A DNA stretch of 64,000 nucleotides from Halostagnicola larsenii XH-48 (lineage in GTDB: Archaea > Halobacteriota > Halobacteria > Halobacteriales > Natrialbaceae), in contig NZ_CP007055.1 in NCBI RefSeq assembly GCF_000517625.1, positions 1,364,001 through 1,428,000 of the forward strand. Reading direction: 5' to 3'. The notes under the pieces are model-generated. The model saw nothing but the letters and a program-made list of their open reading frames with translations, made no database searches and had not been told where the DNA came from. Positions 1-6,622 of this stretch are shown piece after piece (position 1 is the stretch's first letter; the number at the start of each line of letters is the position of its first letter). Both the position numbers and the translations under genes were made by a program.

Positions 1-87
1 GTGGTCGACGATCATACTCGAGACATTCAGGTTCCGTGAGATAAACGTCTCCAGGCCGTTTCCGATAGTTCCGATTTCCGATATGGG

Positions 88-285
88 TTAGTCGTTGAGG
101 ACGTCCACCGCTTCCGCGGGGGAGACGTTATGCTCGAGCAGGCGATCAGCTGCGAGCTGCCACGCGTAGTTCGCGAGCTCGGGATCGGCGTCTTCGAACT
201 GGACCGAGAAATGTGTCAATGCGATTGCAATCAGGAGGTCATCGTCACGGTGTGCTGCGGACATCGTGGGGTCTGGCCGCGGCAT
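88..285 (-). CDS. small acidic hypothetical protein
   Basis: I do not recognise this 65-residue protein. It is acidic, lacks cysteines and membrane segments, and its C-terminal half looks like one or two amphipathic helices (NYAWQLAADRLLEHNVSPAEAV). An in-frame ATG exists upstream at 309, but I chose 285 because a TATA-like CTAAAAG (311-317 read on this strand) sits about 26 bases before it, fitting a leaderless transcript. It is divergent from the gene at 342, and both share one promoter region. Function unknown; existence as a gene is likely from codon use and promoter position. Confidence 0.6.
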   Translation of the reverse strand: MPRPDPTMSAAHRDDDLLIAIALTHFSVQFEDADPELANYAWQLAADRLLEHNVSPAEAVDVLND

Positions 286-302
286 CGGACTTAAACCCTT
301 GC

Positions 303-323
303 AGAGCACACTTTTAGTGCTCT
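303..323. promoter_or_regulatory. bidirectional promoter inside an inverted repeat
   Basis: AGAGCAC (303-309) and GTGCTCT (317-323) are perfect inverted arms around ACTTTTA. The A/T core CTTTTAG is a TATA-like element lying about 26 bases before the minus gene start (285) and about 27 bases before the plus gene start (342). One symmetric site could therefore position transcription both ways and also be an operator. The arms and distances are seen; the regulatory role is inferred. Confidence 0.5.
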
Positions 324-341
324 TAGGGCCTGTATTTCAGT

Positions 342-743
342 ATGGCTATTCACGGGATGCTTGTTCGCGATGATTTGAAATGGATCCGTTTTATCCGCGA
401 TGAAACGGATTCGATGGTCCGTGTTTTGCTTCATGAGAAGTTGTATGATCGTCTTAGGCCTGTCTGTGAGTATTATAATAAAATAGAGCCAGGTGTGAGT
501 GTTTCTGCACCGCCATATATCAAAGAATGTTTAGATTGGCTGTTTGATTTGACTTTGGAGTTAGATATTTTTGAATGGACAGTTTCTATTGCACTCGTTC
601 CGTTATTCTTCGAGCGGATTACAAGCAGCATTAGCCTTGGAAAGTTCACTTACAAAGCCATCGGAAAATCGGGTTCATTCAAGTCGGGCGGGTGTCCTTC
701 TGGTGGCGGAACCAAAATACTCGAATTACCTGTCGAGGGCTAA
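342..743 (+). CDS. hypothetical protein, AT-richer than its neighbours
   Basis: A 133-residue protein of unknown function. The first 90 or so residues look like a folded helical protein (LHEKLYDRLRPVCEYYNK, then a hydrophobic stretch around WTVSIALVPLFF). The last 30 residues are glycine/serine rich and less convincing, so the 3' end may be out of frame or degenerate. Its base composition is clearly lower in G+C than the surrounding genes, which fits recent transfer. The start is supported by a TATA-like box 27 bases upstream, giving a leaderless message; M6 is an alternative start. Confidence 0.5.
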   Translation: MAIHGMLVRDDLKWIRFIRDETDSMVRVLLHEKLYDRLRPVCEYYNKIEPGVSVSAPPYIKECLDWLFDLTLELDIFEWTVSIALVPLFFERITSSISLGKFTYKAIGKSGSFKSGGCPSGGGTKILELPVEG

Positions 744-813
744 CCGATGGCGTTTTGGAATTATCGGAAGCGCCCCAGAGACGGCTTTATGCACGTAGTC
801 AGGACCACCAGGT

Positions 814-1146
814 ATGCGCGCACACGAACGCGAACGCCTGGTTCTCAAACACGAGCTCTCGAAGTACTATCTTCGAGTCCGTGATCACGACGTCTCGAGT
901 ATCGTCCGGCGACTGCAGAAAGGGTTCGTTGACGGTGAGTTTCTGGCGCTTCGAAATCGCGGCTTCGAGGCGATCGTCTTCCAGAGTTCGTACCATGGGT
1001 TCGGGAAGATCATCTCGTACCAGGTGCGGAATTCGGGTCACACTGCCTGGGACGAAGTCCTTTGCAAGACTGACGATCCGACGGAGTGGCTCGAACACCA
1101 TCGCGACGATCTCGAGTGGATCCACTACGAATGGCGAGAGGAGTGA
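814..1146 (+). CDS. hypothetical haloarchaeal protein
   Basis: A 110-residue soluble, charged protein with a plausible mixed helix/strand pattern (LVLKHELSKYYLRV, FEAIVFQSSYHGFGKIISYQV). No known motif is visible. GGCTTTATGC at 782-791 is a TATA-like box about 27 bases before the ATG, favouring this strand over the long antisense frame that covers the same bases. It stands alone between the AT-rich gene before it and gene debris after it. Confidence 0.55.
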   Translation: MRAHERERLVLKHELSKYYLRVRDHDVSSIVRRLQKGFVDGEFLALRNRGFEAIVFQSSYHGFGKIISYQVRNSGHTAWDEVLCKTDDPTEWLEHHRDDLEWIHYEWREE

Positions 1147-1321
1147 TTATGTATCCCACTCAAAATACGACTAAACCACTCCTCTAAATCGTATCTAAAT
1201 TGCTATACCGACCACAATGCGAGCTGTTAGAGTGCGTAAAGATTTAATAGGACTCTATATCATACTCAAACTCGTACCACATGTCACACATCGTGGCGTG
1301 CTGGGAAAATCGCCAAGAGCG

Positions 1322-1566
1322 TTAGCCGCTCAGGCGTTGGTCATCGGGCAGTTCGCCATACCATATGACCATCGCAAGCGACCATGCGACCAACGCGAGG
1401 AGAATGGCGCTAGACTCGCCATTCACCCCGACAATTGCGAGGCCGATTCCGCCGCGTGCGAAGGTCGTGTGAAGATGCCCCTTAATGGCATCACGACAAG
1501 TCGGTTTTTTCGCGTGAACCCGTCAAACGCGGTCACGAATTCACGTGACAAAAGTTCGGTATTCAT
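1322..1566 (-). pseudogene. remnant of a small membrane protein, frameshifted
   Basis: An ATG at 1566 with GAGG seven bases upstream opens a frame (MNTELLSREFVTAFDGF...) that stops after about 47 codons. A second frame, open from near 1530 to a TAA at 1322-1324 but with no start codon, encodes a convincing single transmembrane helix (SAILLALVAWSLAMVIWY) followed by a charged tail. Joining the frames gives one protein of about 80 residues, so a single frameshift is the simplest reading. A TATA-like ATATAAAT lies upstream near 1600. I do not recognise the family. The stretch 1147-1321 shows no gene. Confidence 0.35.
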
Positions 1567-1694
1567 GCATTCCTCATAAAGGGTGGTAATGCAGGCTATT
1601 TATATGATAAGTATATTGTTGTATGGTACATGGGCGAGGAATTAAGGTAGAGCATCGACAGGTGGAACAGGTCAGGAGGTAGGAAAGCACACAC

Positions 1695-2085
1695 CTCAAT
1701 TGGGGTCGTACACCTCCTTGCCCTCGGTGAGGATGTGAATAGGCCCGTATGAACGTGATCGATCCGGAGGCGATTCCCCGGTCGAACCGACGGAGTCGCC
1801 GAACGGACGGTGCTTCCAAAAGCCGTAGCCGACGCCGTCAGACCGGAAGACCTCGGCCGCCTTCTTTGCGGTCTCGTGGATGTCCGAGAGGTCGTCGTCG
1901 GGGCTCATGACGAAACAGGCCGAAAGCTGCTGGAGTTCGTCGCCGGCGTTCATCAGCGTCGGGGAGTTCGGCATAAAAGAGGGCGATTCCATCCCCTCGG
2001 TGAACGTCTCGGCGACGTCTTCGACGTGTTCGCGGATTTCCGTGGGGAGTTCCGGAACGACGGTGTCGTAGGCGAACTTATTGAT
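1695..2085 (-). pseudogene. fragment of class II ribonucleotide reductase (nrdJ)
   Basis: This fragment covers about 130 codons of the N-terminal catalytic region of adenosylcobalamin-dependent ribonucleotide reductase. The motifs NSPTLMNAG, LQQLSACFV, GVGYGFWKHRPFGDSVGSTG and, after a shift to another frame near 1770, GIASGSITFIRAY and QGGVR match that family in order. There is an in-frame TAG at 2086-2088, no start codon upstream, one frameshift inside a glycine codon, and then loss of homology. It is too short to be active. It is probably debris left by recombination near the mobile region; the intact gene should be elsewhere in the genome. Confidence 0.8.
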
Positions 2086-2148
2086 CTACTTCCCTGTGAG
2101 GTTGCTTTAGACCTCGTCGATGACGTTCCTATTGTAGAAAGCGATTAC

Positions 2149-2394
2149 TCATCGTCGTCCACCCATGCCCATTTCGTCGACAGCGTCGATGATTCCTTCA
2201 CGGAGTTCCTGCAGTGCATCCGAGACATCGTCGTCGAGTAACGACACCCGGCGGGCATCGTCAACGTCCTCTACGACCGCGGTCTCAGTGACCTTGTGTC
2301 GGCCTTTGCAGCACCCGCAGTAGTTGTAGCCGTAGGACTTCCCCTGACCCTTACAGGCAGGGCATGTCCGCCGTACCGTGATTTTCTTCTTACT
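2149..2394 (-). CDS. small zinc-finger protein with CxxCxGxG motif
   Basis: An 81-residue protein starting MSKKKITVRR. Near residues 11-28 it has CPACKGQGKSYGYNYCGCC, which contains a CxxCxGxG knuckle and a second CxxC and resembles half of a DnaJ-type zinc centre. The C-terminal half is acidic and helical. Its ATG overlaps the stop of the preceding gene (2390-2394), so the two are translationally coupled. I infer a zinc-binding nucleic-acid or protein adaptor; the exact function is unknown. Longer upstream in-frame starts are unlikely because they lie inside the preceding gene. Confidence 0.65.
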   Translation of the reverse strand, partial: SKKKITVRRTCPACKGQGKSYGYNYCGCCKGRHKVTETAVVEDVDDARRVSLLDDDVSDALQELREGIIDAVDEMGMGGRR

Positions 2395-2635
2395 CATCGC
2401 GATCATCCTTGCAGACGATGTCCTGCAGCTCTTCGTACAGTCCTTCGTGATGCTCCTCGAGGACTTCGACGTCATCCTCGAGCGCATCCATTTTCGTCCT
2501 GATACGGCTCACGACGCGGTAGCGGTAGTTATCCGACACGTCCGCGTCACCGGAGAGAATCTCGCGCTCGCGCTCGGTGAGAAGACCCCGGTATTGATCA
2601 TCAGCCATCGTTGGCTGTTGGTTCTTCGTCGCCAT
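2390..2635 (-). CDS. conserved haloarchaeal coiled-coil protein of mobile elements
   Basis: An 81-residue protein. The segment YRGLLTEREREILSGDADV followed by YRYRVVSRIRTK and an acidic heptad-like tail (MDALEDDVEVLEEHHEGLYEEL) is a pattern I associate with a small haloarchaeal family found near plasmid and provirus regions. A DNA-related or regulatory role is inference only. The start at 2635 is supported by a TATA-like ACTATTTGG about 28 bases upstream, giving a leaderless message; M10 is the alternative. The promoter is bracketed by operator-like palindromes, and the gene is first in a two-gene operon. Confidence 0.65.
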   Translation of the reverse strand: MATKNQQPTMADDQYRGLLTEREREILSGDADVSDNYRYRVVSRIRTKMDALEDDVEVLEEHHEGLYEELQDIVCKDDRDE

Positions 2636-2639
2636 ACAT

Positions 2640-2725
2640 TACTGTATTCAGTCGCCACTACCAAATAGTTACTGGATGCAGTACCGTGACTGCAAGCAGT
2701 AACCTTTATGTGACTGCATATAGTA
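2640..2725. promoter_or_regulatory. array of four TACTG-N4-CAGTA operator-like sites
   Basis: Four near-palindromic 14-base sites lie at 2640-2653 (TACTGTATTCAGTC), 2670-2683 (TACTGGATGCAGTA, perfect arms), 2688-2701 (GACTGCAAGCAGTA) and 2712-2725 (GACTGCATATAGTA). They fill the intergenic region between the minus-strand gene starting at 2635 and the plus-strand genes. They flank both TATA-like elements, ACTATTTGG for the minus gene and CCTTTATG (2703-2710) for the plus side. This is the layout of a regulator controlling two divergent promoters. The binding protein is not identified. Confidence 0.6.
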
Positions 2726-2808
2726 AGTACTGATAGAGACACAGGGTGGTCGGGAAAACGATTCTCGGCCGGGTGTTAGAGCACCCGACCTGTGTCCTAT
2801 CCAGGACA

Positions 2809-3003
2809 ATGAGTATTCAAACGCAGACCCACGAAAGCGTATCGGAAATTGCATCGGAAACGGAAACCTCAGACCTTCAGCTAAGTGCTGTCGCTGGCGA
2901 GCATACATCGATGACCGATGAGCTCCCAGATTTCGACGTCTTCCACGCTGCACGACAGTTCGCGACCGACGCCCTCGAGACCGCGGTCGCGGAGGAGATC
3001 TAG
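2809..3003 (+). CDS. small acidic hypothetical protein
   Basis: A 64-residue acidic protein with no recognised domain. The ATG at 2809 follows AGGA by six bases and gives a better start than the GTG at 2746, whose extension looks non-coding. The likely promoter box at 2703-2710 would leave a leader of about 75 bases, and a short hairpin (GGGTG ... CACCC, around 2770-2790) falls in it. The stop at 3001-3003 directly abuts the next ATG at 3004, so this is probably the first gene of a long plus-strand operon. Confidence 0.5.
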   Translation: MSIQTQTHESVSEIASETETSDLQLSAVAGEHTSMTDELPDFDVFHAARQFATDALETAVAEEI

Positions 3004-3534
3004 ATGAGCATCACCGCTGCGGACGTTCGCGGCCAGGACGCCGACCCACGCCGGGAAGACCAGTACCGTGCGGAGGCGCTCGAGATCGAACGCGCAAAGG
3101 CGACGACTGCACCGGAAGTCCGGTGTGATGGCGGCGAGTCAGATCACGCCGAGTTGCGCGAGTGTGAGACGCGAGACGACGACAACGCCCACGCCAAAGG
3201 AAACCTGGAGCAAAAGAAGATCGCCGAAGCCGAGCTCGATCGGGAGCCGATCGACATCGGTGATCACGTCCAGGACCGCGACGATCCCGACTCGACGATG
3301 GTCGTCGTCGGACTGCCGTTGGAACCCGCGAACGAGGTGACCGCTCGCGGAGACAAGACGGTCGCCGACTTCAACACGGACTACCCCGCGGACGACGACG
3401 TCGTCGAGGTCGTCTTCCCGGATCGGACCGACGTCGAGATCGAGCCGCTCACGCAGTATGGCTACCCACGGTCTCGGATCGAGATCGTTGCGCACGTCCA
3501 CGACCGCGACGGCGACGATGGAGGTGCGGAGTGA
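3004..3534 (+). CDS. acidic hypothetical protein of haloarchaeal elements
   Basis: A 176-residue, strongly acidic soluble protein. The N-terminal 90 residues are charged and helical. The C-terminal half (TMVVVGLPLEPANEV through IEIVAHVHDRD) has alternating hydrophobic residues typical of a small beta-rich fold. I do not recognise the family. It starts immediately after the previous stop, and its own stop overlaps the next start as TGATG, so it is part of a coupled operon. Confidence 0.6.
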   Translation: MSITAADVRGQDADPRREDQYRAEALEIERAKATTAPEVRCDGGESDHAELRECETRDDDNAHAKGNLEQKKIAEAELDREPIDIGDHVQDRDDPDSTMVVVGLPLEPANEVTARGDKTVADFNTDYPADDDVVEVVFPDRTDVEIEPLTQYGYPRSRIEIVAHVHDRDGDDGGAE

Positions 3535-4037
3535 TGTCTGGCGCTGCCGAAACCGAGGACACCGCTGCCGGCGAACTCGAGAGCGAAACCGCCGACGGGA
3601 CTGCGTTGCCGCGGTCGTTCCTTGTCGAAGGATCGGGCCCGGTCACCGTCGTTCGCGAACACGATGACGTCACCGAGCGCACCGATGGGGAGATATCGAT
3701 TTCTCGACGACTCGAGACGCTCGAAGCGTTCGCGATGTTCTGGTACTTCCGGGACCTCAAGAACTGGAAGCGCAACGCGATTCGGGAGGTGCTCGCGGAT
3801 CGCGAGGACTGCACTACCCGCTACGCGATCAGCGACGAACAACTCGAACAGTGGGATGTTCAGGTTGACGGGCGAGCGGAGGCGTTCATCGGCGTCGCTG
3901 AGACGATCGTCGATGGTGAGGTTTCCGGGGGGATCGATGGACCGGACCGACGATTCCTCGGCTACGTCGAGAACCCCCACCGGGAAGGATGTCGACGAGT
4001 TGGTGCTCGAGTTCGCGAAGGATCTCAAGCAGTCTGA
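3534..4037 (+). CDS. hypothetical protein
   Basis: The first roughly 130 residues look like a real soluble protein with an acidic N-terminus and a tryptophan-rich helix (LEAFAMFWYFRDLKNWKRNAIREVL). The start is taken at the ATG of the TGATG overlap; a GTG lies one codon upstream. The last 30 residues overlap the next gene by about 100 bases and are less typical, so the true 3' end or a frameshift near 3930 should be considered. Function unknown. Confidence 0.5.
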   Translation: MSGAAETEDTAAGELESETADGTALPRSFLVEGSGPVTVVREHDDVTERTDGEISISRRLETLEAFAMFWYFRDLKNWKRNAIREVLADREDCTTRYAISDEQLEQWDVQVDGRAEAFIGVAETIVDGEVSGGIDGPDRRFLGYVENPHREGCRRVGARVREGSQAV

Positions 4038-4143
4038 ACTCTGGGGTCCAGGTGCACGGCTCGCCGAGCTCGTTGTTCGACATGCCGACCGAGAGGATCT
4101 GGATGGCTATGTCGCAGCGCTGCTCGACGAGGTCGACGAGTGA
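3937..4143 (+). CDS. small helical hypothetical protein
   Basis: A 68-residue protein in a different frame from the preceding gene. It has strong haloarchaeal codon bias from its ATG onwards and a regular helical pattern (KDVDELVLEFAKDLKQSE, ARLAELVVRHADRED, GYVAALLDEVDE). It overlaps the preceding gene by about 100 bases, which is unusually long; either both are real or the upstream gene is frameshifted. The stop overlaps the next start as TGATG. Function unknown. Confidence 0.55.
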   Translation: MDRTDDSSATSRTPTGKDVDELVLEFAKDLKQSELWGPGARLAELVVRHADREDLDGYVAALLDEVDE

Positions 4144-4430
4144 TGTCCGTCGCCAAGTCCGTCCAAGACGTCGACGAACGCGATCGCCGTGCTGCCAGCG
4201 AGGCGATGGTCGTCGTCCCCAACGGACCGGGGCTCTACGAGGTCCACTCCGGCGAGACGAACACGTACGTCGTCGACATCGTTGGCGGCGCGTGCGAGTG
4301 CGCCGACTCGAGATATCGGGACGCTCACTGCAAGCACGCGCGGCGGGTCGAAATGGCGATCGGCGAGCGAGAGATCCCCGCTGGCGTGCGCGTTGATCCG
4401 ACGCTGCGGCTCCGTCGCGGAGGGAACTGA
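4143..4430 (+). CDS. SWIM-type zinc-finger protein
   Basis: A 95-residue protein whose core CECADSRYRDAHCKHARRV (near residues 51-69) has the C-x-C ... C-x-H spacing of SWIM zinc fingers. The strands before it (GLYEVHSG, YVVDIVGG) fit the small SWIM fold. Such domains bind nucleic acids or partner proteins, and stand-alone versions are common in haloarchaeal plasmids and proviruses. The start is the ATG in the TGATG overlap, and the stop overlaps the next ATG in the same way, so it is coupled on both sides. Confidence 0.75.
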   Translation: MSVAKSVQDVDERDRRAASEAMVVVPNGPGLYEVHSGETNTYVVDIVGGACECADSRYRDAHCKHARRVEMAIGEREIPAGVRVDPTLRLRRGGN

Positions 4431-4777
4431 TGGTCACACCGCGCGGGCGGTTCGATATCCGGTGGGATCCCGAGGGGCGATCGCCGCGGAAACTCTCGTT
4501 CCGTCCTACCGACATGGGCCACTGGCGGCGTGTCGAGCTGGTCTGGAACGGCTGCCAATGGCGAGAAGTCGGCTGGGATCGCGTGGAAAACGTCAAGCAT
4601 ATCGGCGACGGGCGGCGTGACGTCGACGGCCGGGCCGTAAGCAAACAGAAGACGCTCTTTTTCGAGCTCTCAATTAGGTTCTCGAGGGAATCAGTCAGCC
4701 GTCACCATCGCTGGTGTCTTCGGATTTCCCTCTTCGTCCTCCAGTTCATCAAGCGCAAGATCCCGAAGCCAGCCTGA
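4430..4777 (+). CDS. hypothetical protein, 3' end overlapping an antisense gene
   Basis: A 115-residue frame. The first about 60 residues (FDIRWDPEGRSPRKLSFRP, WRRVELVWNGCQWREVGWDRV) form a basic, tryptophan-rich small domain with convincing codon use. The last 30 residues overlap the antisense ribbon-helix-helix gene at 4691-4873 and look like read-through, so the gene may once have ended near 4650. It is the last gene of the coupled plus-strand set. Function unknown. Confidence 0.45.
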   Translation: MVTPRGRFDIRWDPEGRSPRKLSFRPTDMGHWRRVELVWNGCQWREVGWDRVENVKHIGDGRRDVDGRAVSKQKTLFFELSIRFSRESVSRHHRWCLRISLFVLQFIKRKIPKPA

Positions 4778-4873
4778 TACTCCAGAATAACCGTCTTCTG
4801 CAGCCTTCACACGAATCTGTTTCCGTTCCTCTTCAGTCACGTACGTCGTTAGCTGCTTGTCCCGCTCGCTCAT
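4691..4873 (-). CDS. ribbon-helix-helix (CopG/MobC-like) DNA-binding protein
   Basis: A 60-residue protein. The N-terminal strand (KQLTTYVTEEERKQIRVKA) followed by two helices (GYSGVSGWLRDLALDEL) is the ribbon-helix-helix pattern of CopG, antitoxin and MobC-type proteins. It probably binds DNA as a dimer. The start at 4873 is supported by a TATA-like CTTATGTTA about 25 bases upstream. It is divergent from a second small ribbon-helix-helix gene at 4981, with palindromes between them, so autoregulation is likely. Confidence 0.7.
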   Translation of the reverse strand: MSERDKQLTTYVTEEERKQIRVKAAEDGYSGVSGWLRDLALDELEDEEGNPKTPAMVTAD

Positions 4874-4892
4874 ACTTCTGCCATTCTACCAC

Positions 4893-4957
4893 AGTAACAT
4901 AAGAATGTAGCATTCGGAAGTGCTACACTACATTAGCACGAGACGGTAATATTATGG
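4893..4957. promoter_or_regulatory. divergent promoter region with two palindromes
   Basis: It contains GAATGTAGCATTC (4903-4915, perfect 5-base arms) next to the TATA-like box of the minus gene, GTGCTA ... TAGCAC (4920-4925 and 4934-4939), and the TATA-like TAATATTATGG (4947-4957) of the plus gene starting at 4981. Both flanking genes encode small ribbon-helix-helix proteins, so these palindromes are candidate operators for one or both. Confidence 0.5.
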
Positions 4958-4980
4958 TGGTGCAGAAGTAATGCAGTAGC

Positions 4981-5160
4981 ATGGCGCGACCGTCGTTCAC
5001 GATGCCTGATGAAATGTTGGAGGACCTCGAGGGGCGCGCCGGCGAGGACGGGAACAAAAGCAGATATGTTCGCGAAGCTCTCGTCGCGCGATTCGAGGCC
5101 GAAGACAGTGGAGAGTGGGAAGCTCCCGAATCGTACACTGTCGAGACGAACGCGCTGTAG
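4981..5160 (+). CDS. short ribbon-helix-helix (CopG-like) protein
   Basis: A 59-residue protein. The strand MARPSFTMPDEMLEDLE and the helices following it (GNKSRYVREALVARFEAED) are typical of haloarchaeal CopG-family DNA-binding proteins. The acidic C-terminal tail (EWEAPESYTVE) could contact a partner. The start is about 30 bases after a TATA-like TAATATTATGG. It is divergent from the ribbon-helix-helix gene at 4691-4873. A toxin partner is not evident beside it, so I call it a regulator rather than an antitoxin. Confidence 0.7.
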   Translation: MARPSFTMPDEMLEDLEGRAGEDGNKSRYVREALVARFEAEDSGEWEAPESYTVETNAL

Positions 5161-5225
5161 CGAATCGACTCACCAATCAACTGCGATCCGGGGCGTTCCA
5201 GCGCCCCGAATAAATTCAGAACCTC

Positions 5226-5678
5226 ATGCACGCAAACGCCCCGCGGGGGCCTTACTATGGTCTCCATACGCGGCCGAAACAGTCAGCTAATCCTGACTAT
5301 CGCATTTTCGGAACCATTGCGGAGACGCCAAGAGACGCCTCGAAGACGCTTCTCTCGGCGGTAATAGGCACTTACCAGTGCTATCGGAAAGGCGGAATCG
5401 ACGCTCATGCACTTATGGGGAAGCTAGATGAACAGTGCAATCGACCACGTGCGAACCCCACCGGGAACGCCCAATCTATCCAGGATACGGCGTCCCCGGC
5501 AGTTCGCAGGTCACGGACTAACCACGCAGTCACGCAACCAATGACCACTAACCACGCAGTCACACAAGACGGTACCGAATCGGATACCACCACTACCACC
5601 ACCAGCGACTACCTCGGGGGCGTACTCGAGCGCGCCGAGCTCCGGACTGGCGTCGTTTTCCACGGAGGGGCAGCATGA
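5226..5678 (+). CDS. hypothetical protein with a repeated TNHAVTQ segment
   Basis: A 150-residue frame. The middle contains a duplicated TNHAVTQ segment (from a duplicated AACCACGCAGTCAC at about 5519 and 5551), then a threonine-rich linker and a short acidic C-terminus. No domain is recognised. The start is uncertain: an A/T-rich GAATAAATTC (5207-5216) is too close to 5226 for a leaderless message, so translation could begin later, for example at M64 (5415). The stop overlaps the next start (ATGA). Confidence 0.45.
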   Translation: MHANAPRGPYYGLHTRPKQSANPDYRIFGTIAETPRDASKTLLSAVIGTYQCYRKGGIDAHALMGKLDEQCNRPRANPTGNAQSIQDTASPAVRRSRTNHAVTQPMTTNHAVTQDGTESDTTTTTTSDYLGGVLERAELRTGVVFHGGAA

Positions 5679-6004
5679 CGGCCACCGGCGAGTTTCCCGA
5701 CGACCGGGACGATCGCGATCGAGTCGACCTCAATAAGGCGGGTGCGGTCGAGTCCATCGTCGAGACCTTCGCGGCGATCGCCGAGCGAGCCCGCCTCGAG
5801 GACGACGACATCGACCAAGACTCCGCGGAACTCCGGCGGATCAAGACGGCCCGTCGCTTCGACGCCGCCGAGAAACAAAGCCACTACGCCGAGCCGCTCG
5901 AAGGTACCCCGACCGCCGGTTGCTACGGATACCTCGTTGGGGATCCAGACGGAGAGGAGTGGCTCTCGACGAACTACGTCGTCTACACGAGTGATCGGCG
6001 ATGA
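5675..6004 (+). CDS. acidic hypothetical protein
   Basis: A 109-residue acidic protein with a helical N-terminal two thirds (SIVETFAAIAERARLEDDDI) and a small C-terminal beta segment (GCYGYLVGDPDGEEWLSTNYVVY). No family recognised. It overlaps the preceding stop by four bases (ATGA) and its own stop overlaps the next start the same way, so it belongs to the long coupled operon running to about 9637. Confidence 0.6.
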   Translation: MTATGEFPDDRDDRDRVDLNKAGAVESIVETFAAIAERARLEDDDIDQDSAELRRIKTARRFDAAEKQSHYAEPLEGTPTAGCYGYLVGDPDGEEWLSTNYVVYTSDRR

Positions 6005-6459
6005 CCGACTGTACGACTTGCGGGAATCGGGATTACCTCTGCCAGGAGTGCAAACACGAGGCTCTCGAGGCCCGCCACGGAACGCCCGCGGACAACTTTG
6101 ATACCGACGAGGGGATCCACTGCTGGGTCCAGGCGCTCGACGAAACGTGGTGCGCGTCGATGTACCTCGAGGGAAGCCGGCACGTCGGCGCGTGTGGAAC
6201 GATCCACGAGACGCCGGTCGAAGGCGTCCGATACGATCCGCGCCGGCTCGAGTCCGAAGACGTCTGTCCGGACTGTCTTGAGGCGCTCGAGGATGATGAC
6301 GAAGTCTCGCTTCCCGACGGTGGTCGGTTCGAGCGGGCGACGGAGCTCCGAGCCGACGGCGGCCTCGAGGAGATCACCCGCCGAGAGACGATCGTCGCGA
6401 CCGACGACGGCATCGCGATCGGAGAGGACGCGGCCCCGGAGGTTGGTCGCGATGACTGA
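6001..6459 (+). CDS. zinc-ribbon hypothetical protein
   Basis: A 152-residue protein with CTTCGNRDYLCQEC at residues 4-17, a zinc ribbon, and further cysteines in the middle (HCWVQ, WCASM, GACGTIHET, VCPDCLE) that could build a second zinc site. The C-terminal 50 residues are acidic. It is probably an element-encoded nucleic-acid or protein-binding factor; the function is not known. It overlaps both neighbours. Confidence 0.6.
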   Translation: MTDCTTCGNRDYLCQECKHEALEARHGTPADNFDTDEGIHCWVQALDETWCASMYLEGSRHVGACGTIHETPVEGVRYDPRRLESEDVCPDCLEALEDDDEVSLPDGGRFERATELRADGGLEEITRRETIVATDDGIAIGEDAAPEVGRDD

Positions 6460-6622
6460 GGGAGTCAGCCGTCCGAAGTGGGTAGCCAAATCCCACGGTG
6501 GCCGGTGCGAATGTGGAAGCACCGATGACGTCATCCAGTGGGAGAACATCGAGACCGGCGAGGTGGAGGGCGTCTGTATCAACTGTAACGACGCAGCCGC
6601 GGCAGCGAGGAGGTCAGCATGA
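6452..6622 (+). CDS. very small zinc-ribbon protein
   Basis: A 56-residue protein beginning MTEGVSRPKW. GRCECGSTDDVIQWENIETGEVEG followed by VCINC gives two CxC/CxxC knuckles, a minimal zinc ribbon resembling HNH-adjacent or translation-factor-like ribbons. It overlaps the end of the preceding gene by eight bases, and its stop overlaps the next ATG. Function unknown. Confidence 0.6.
   Translation: MTEGVSRPKWVAKSHGGRCECGSTDDVIQWENIETGEVEGVCINCNDAAAAARRSA

Noticed and set aside
799-1125. Antisense frame of 108 codons opposite the gene at 814
   Set aside because: The plus-strand gene has the TATA-like box at the right distance and better composition; the antisense looks like its shadow.
1217-1579. 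Plus-strand frame of 120 codons
   Set aside because: Opposite strand holds the membrane-helix remnant; the plus frame is arginine/cysteine-mixed without pattern.
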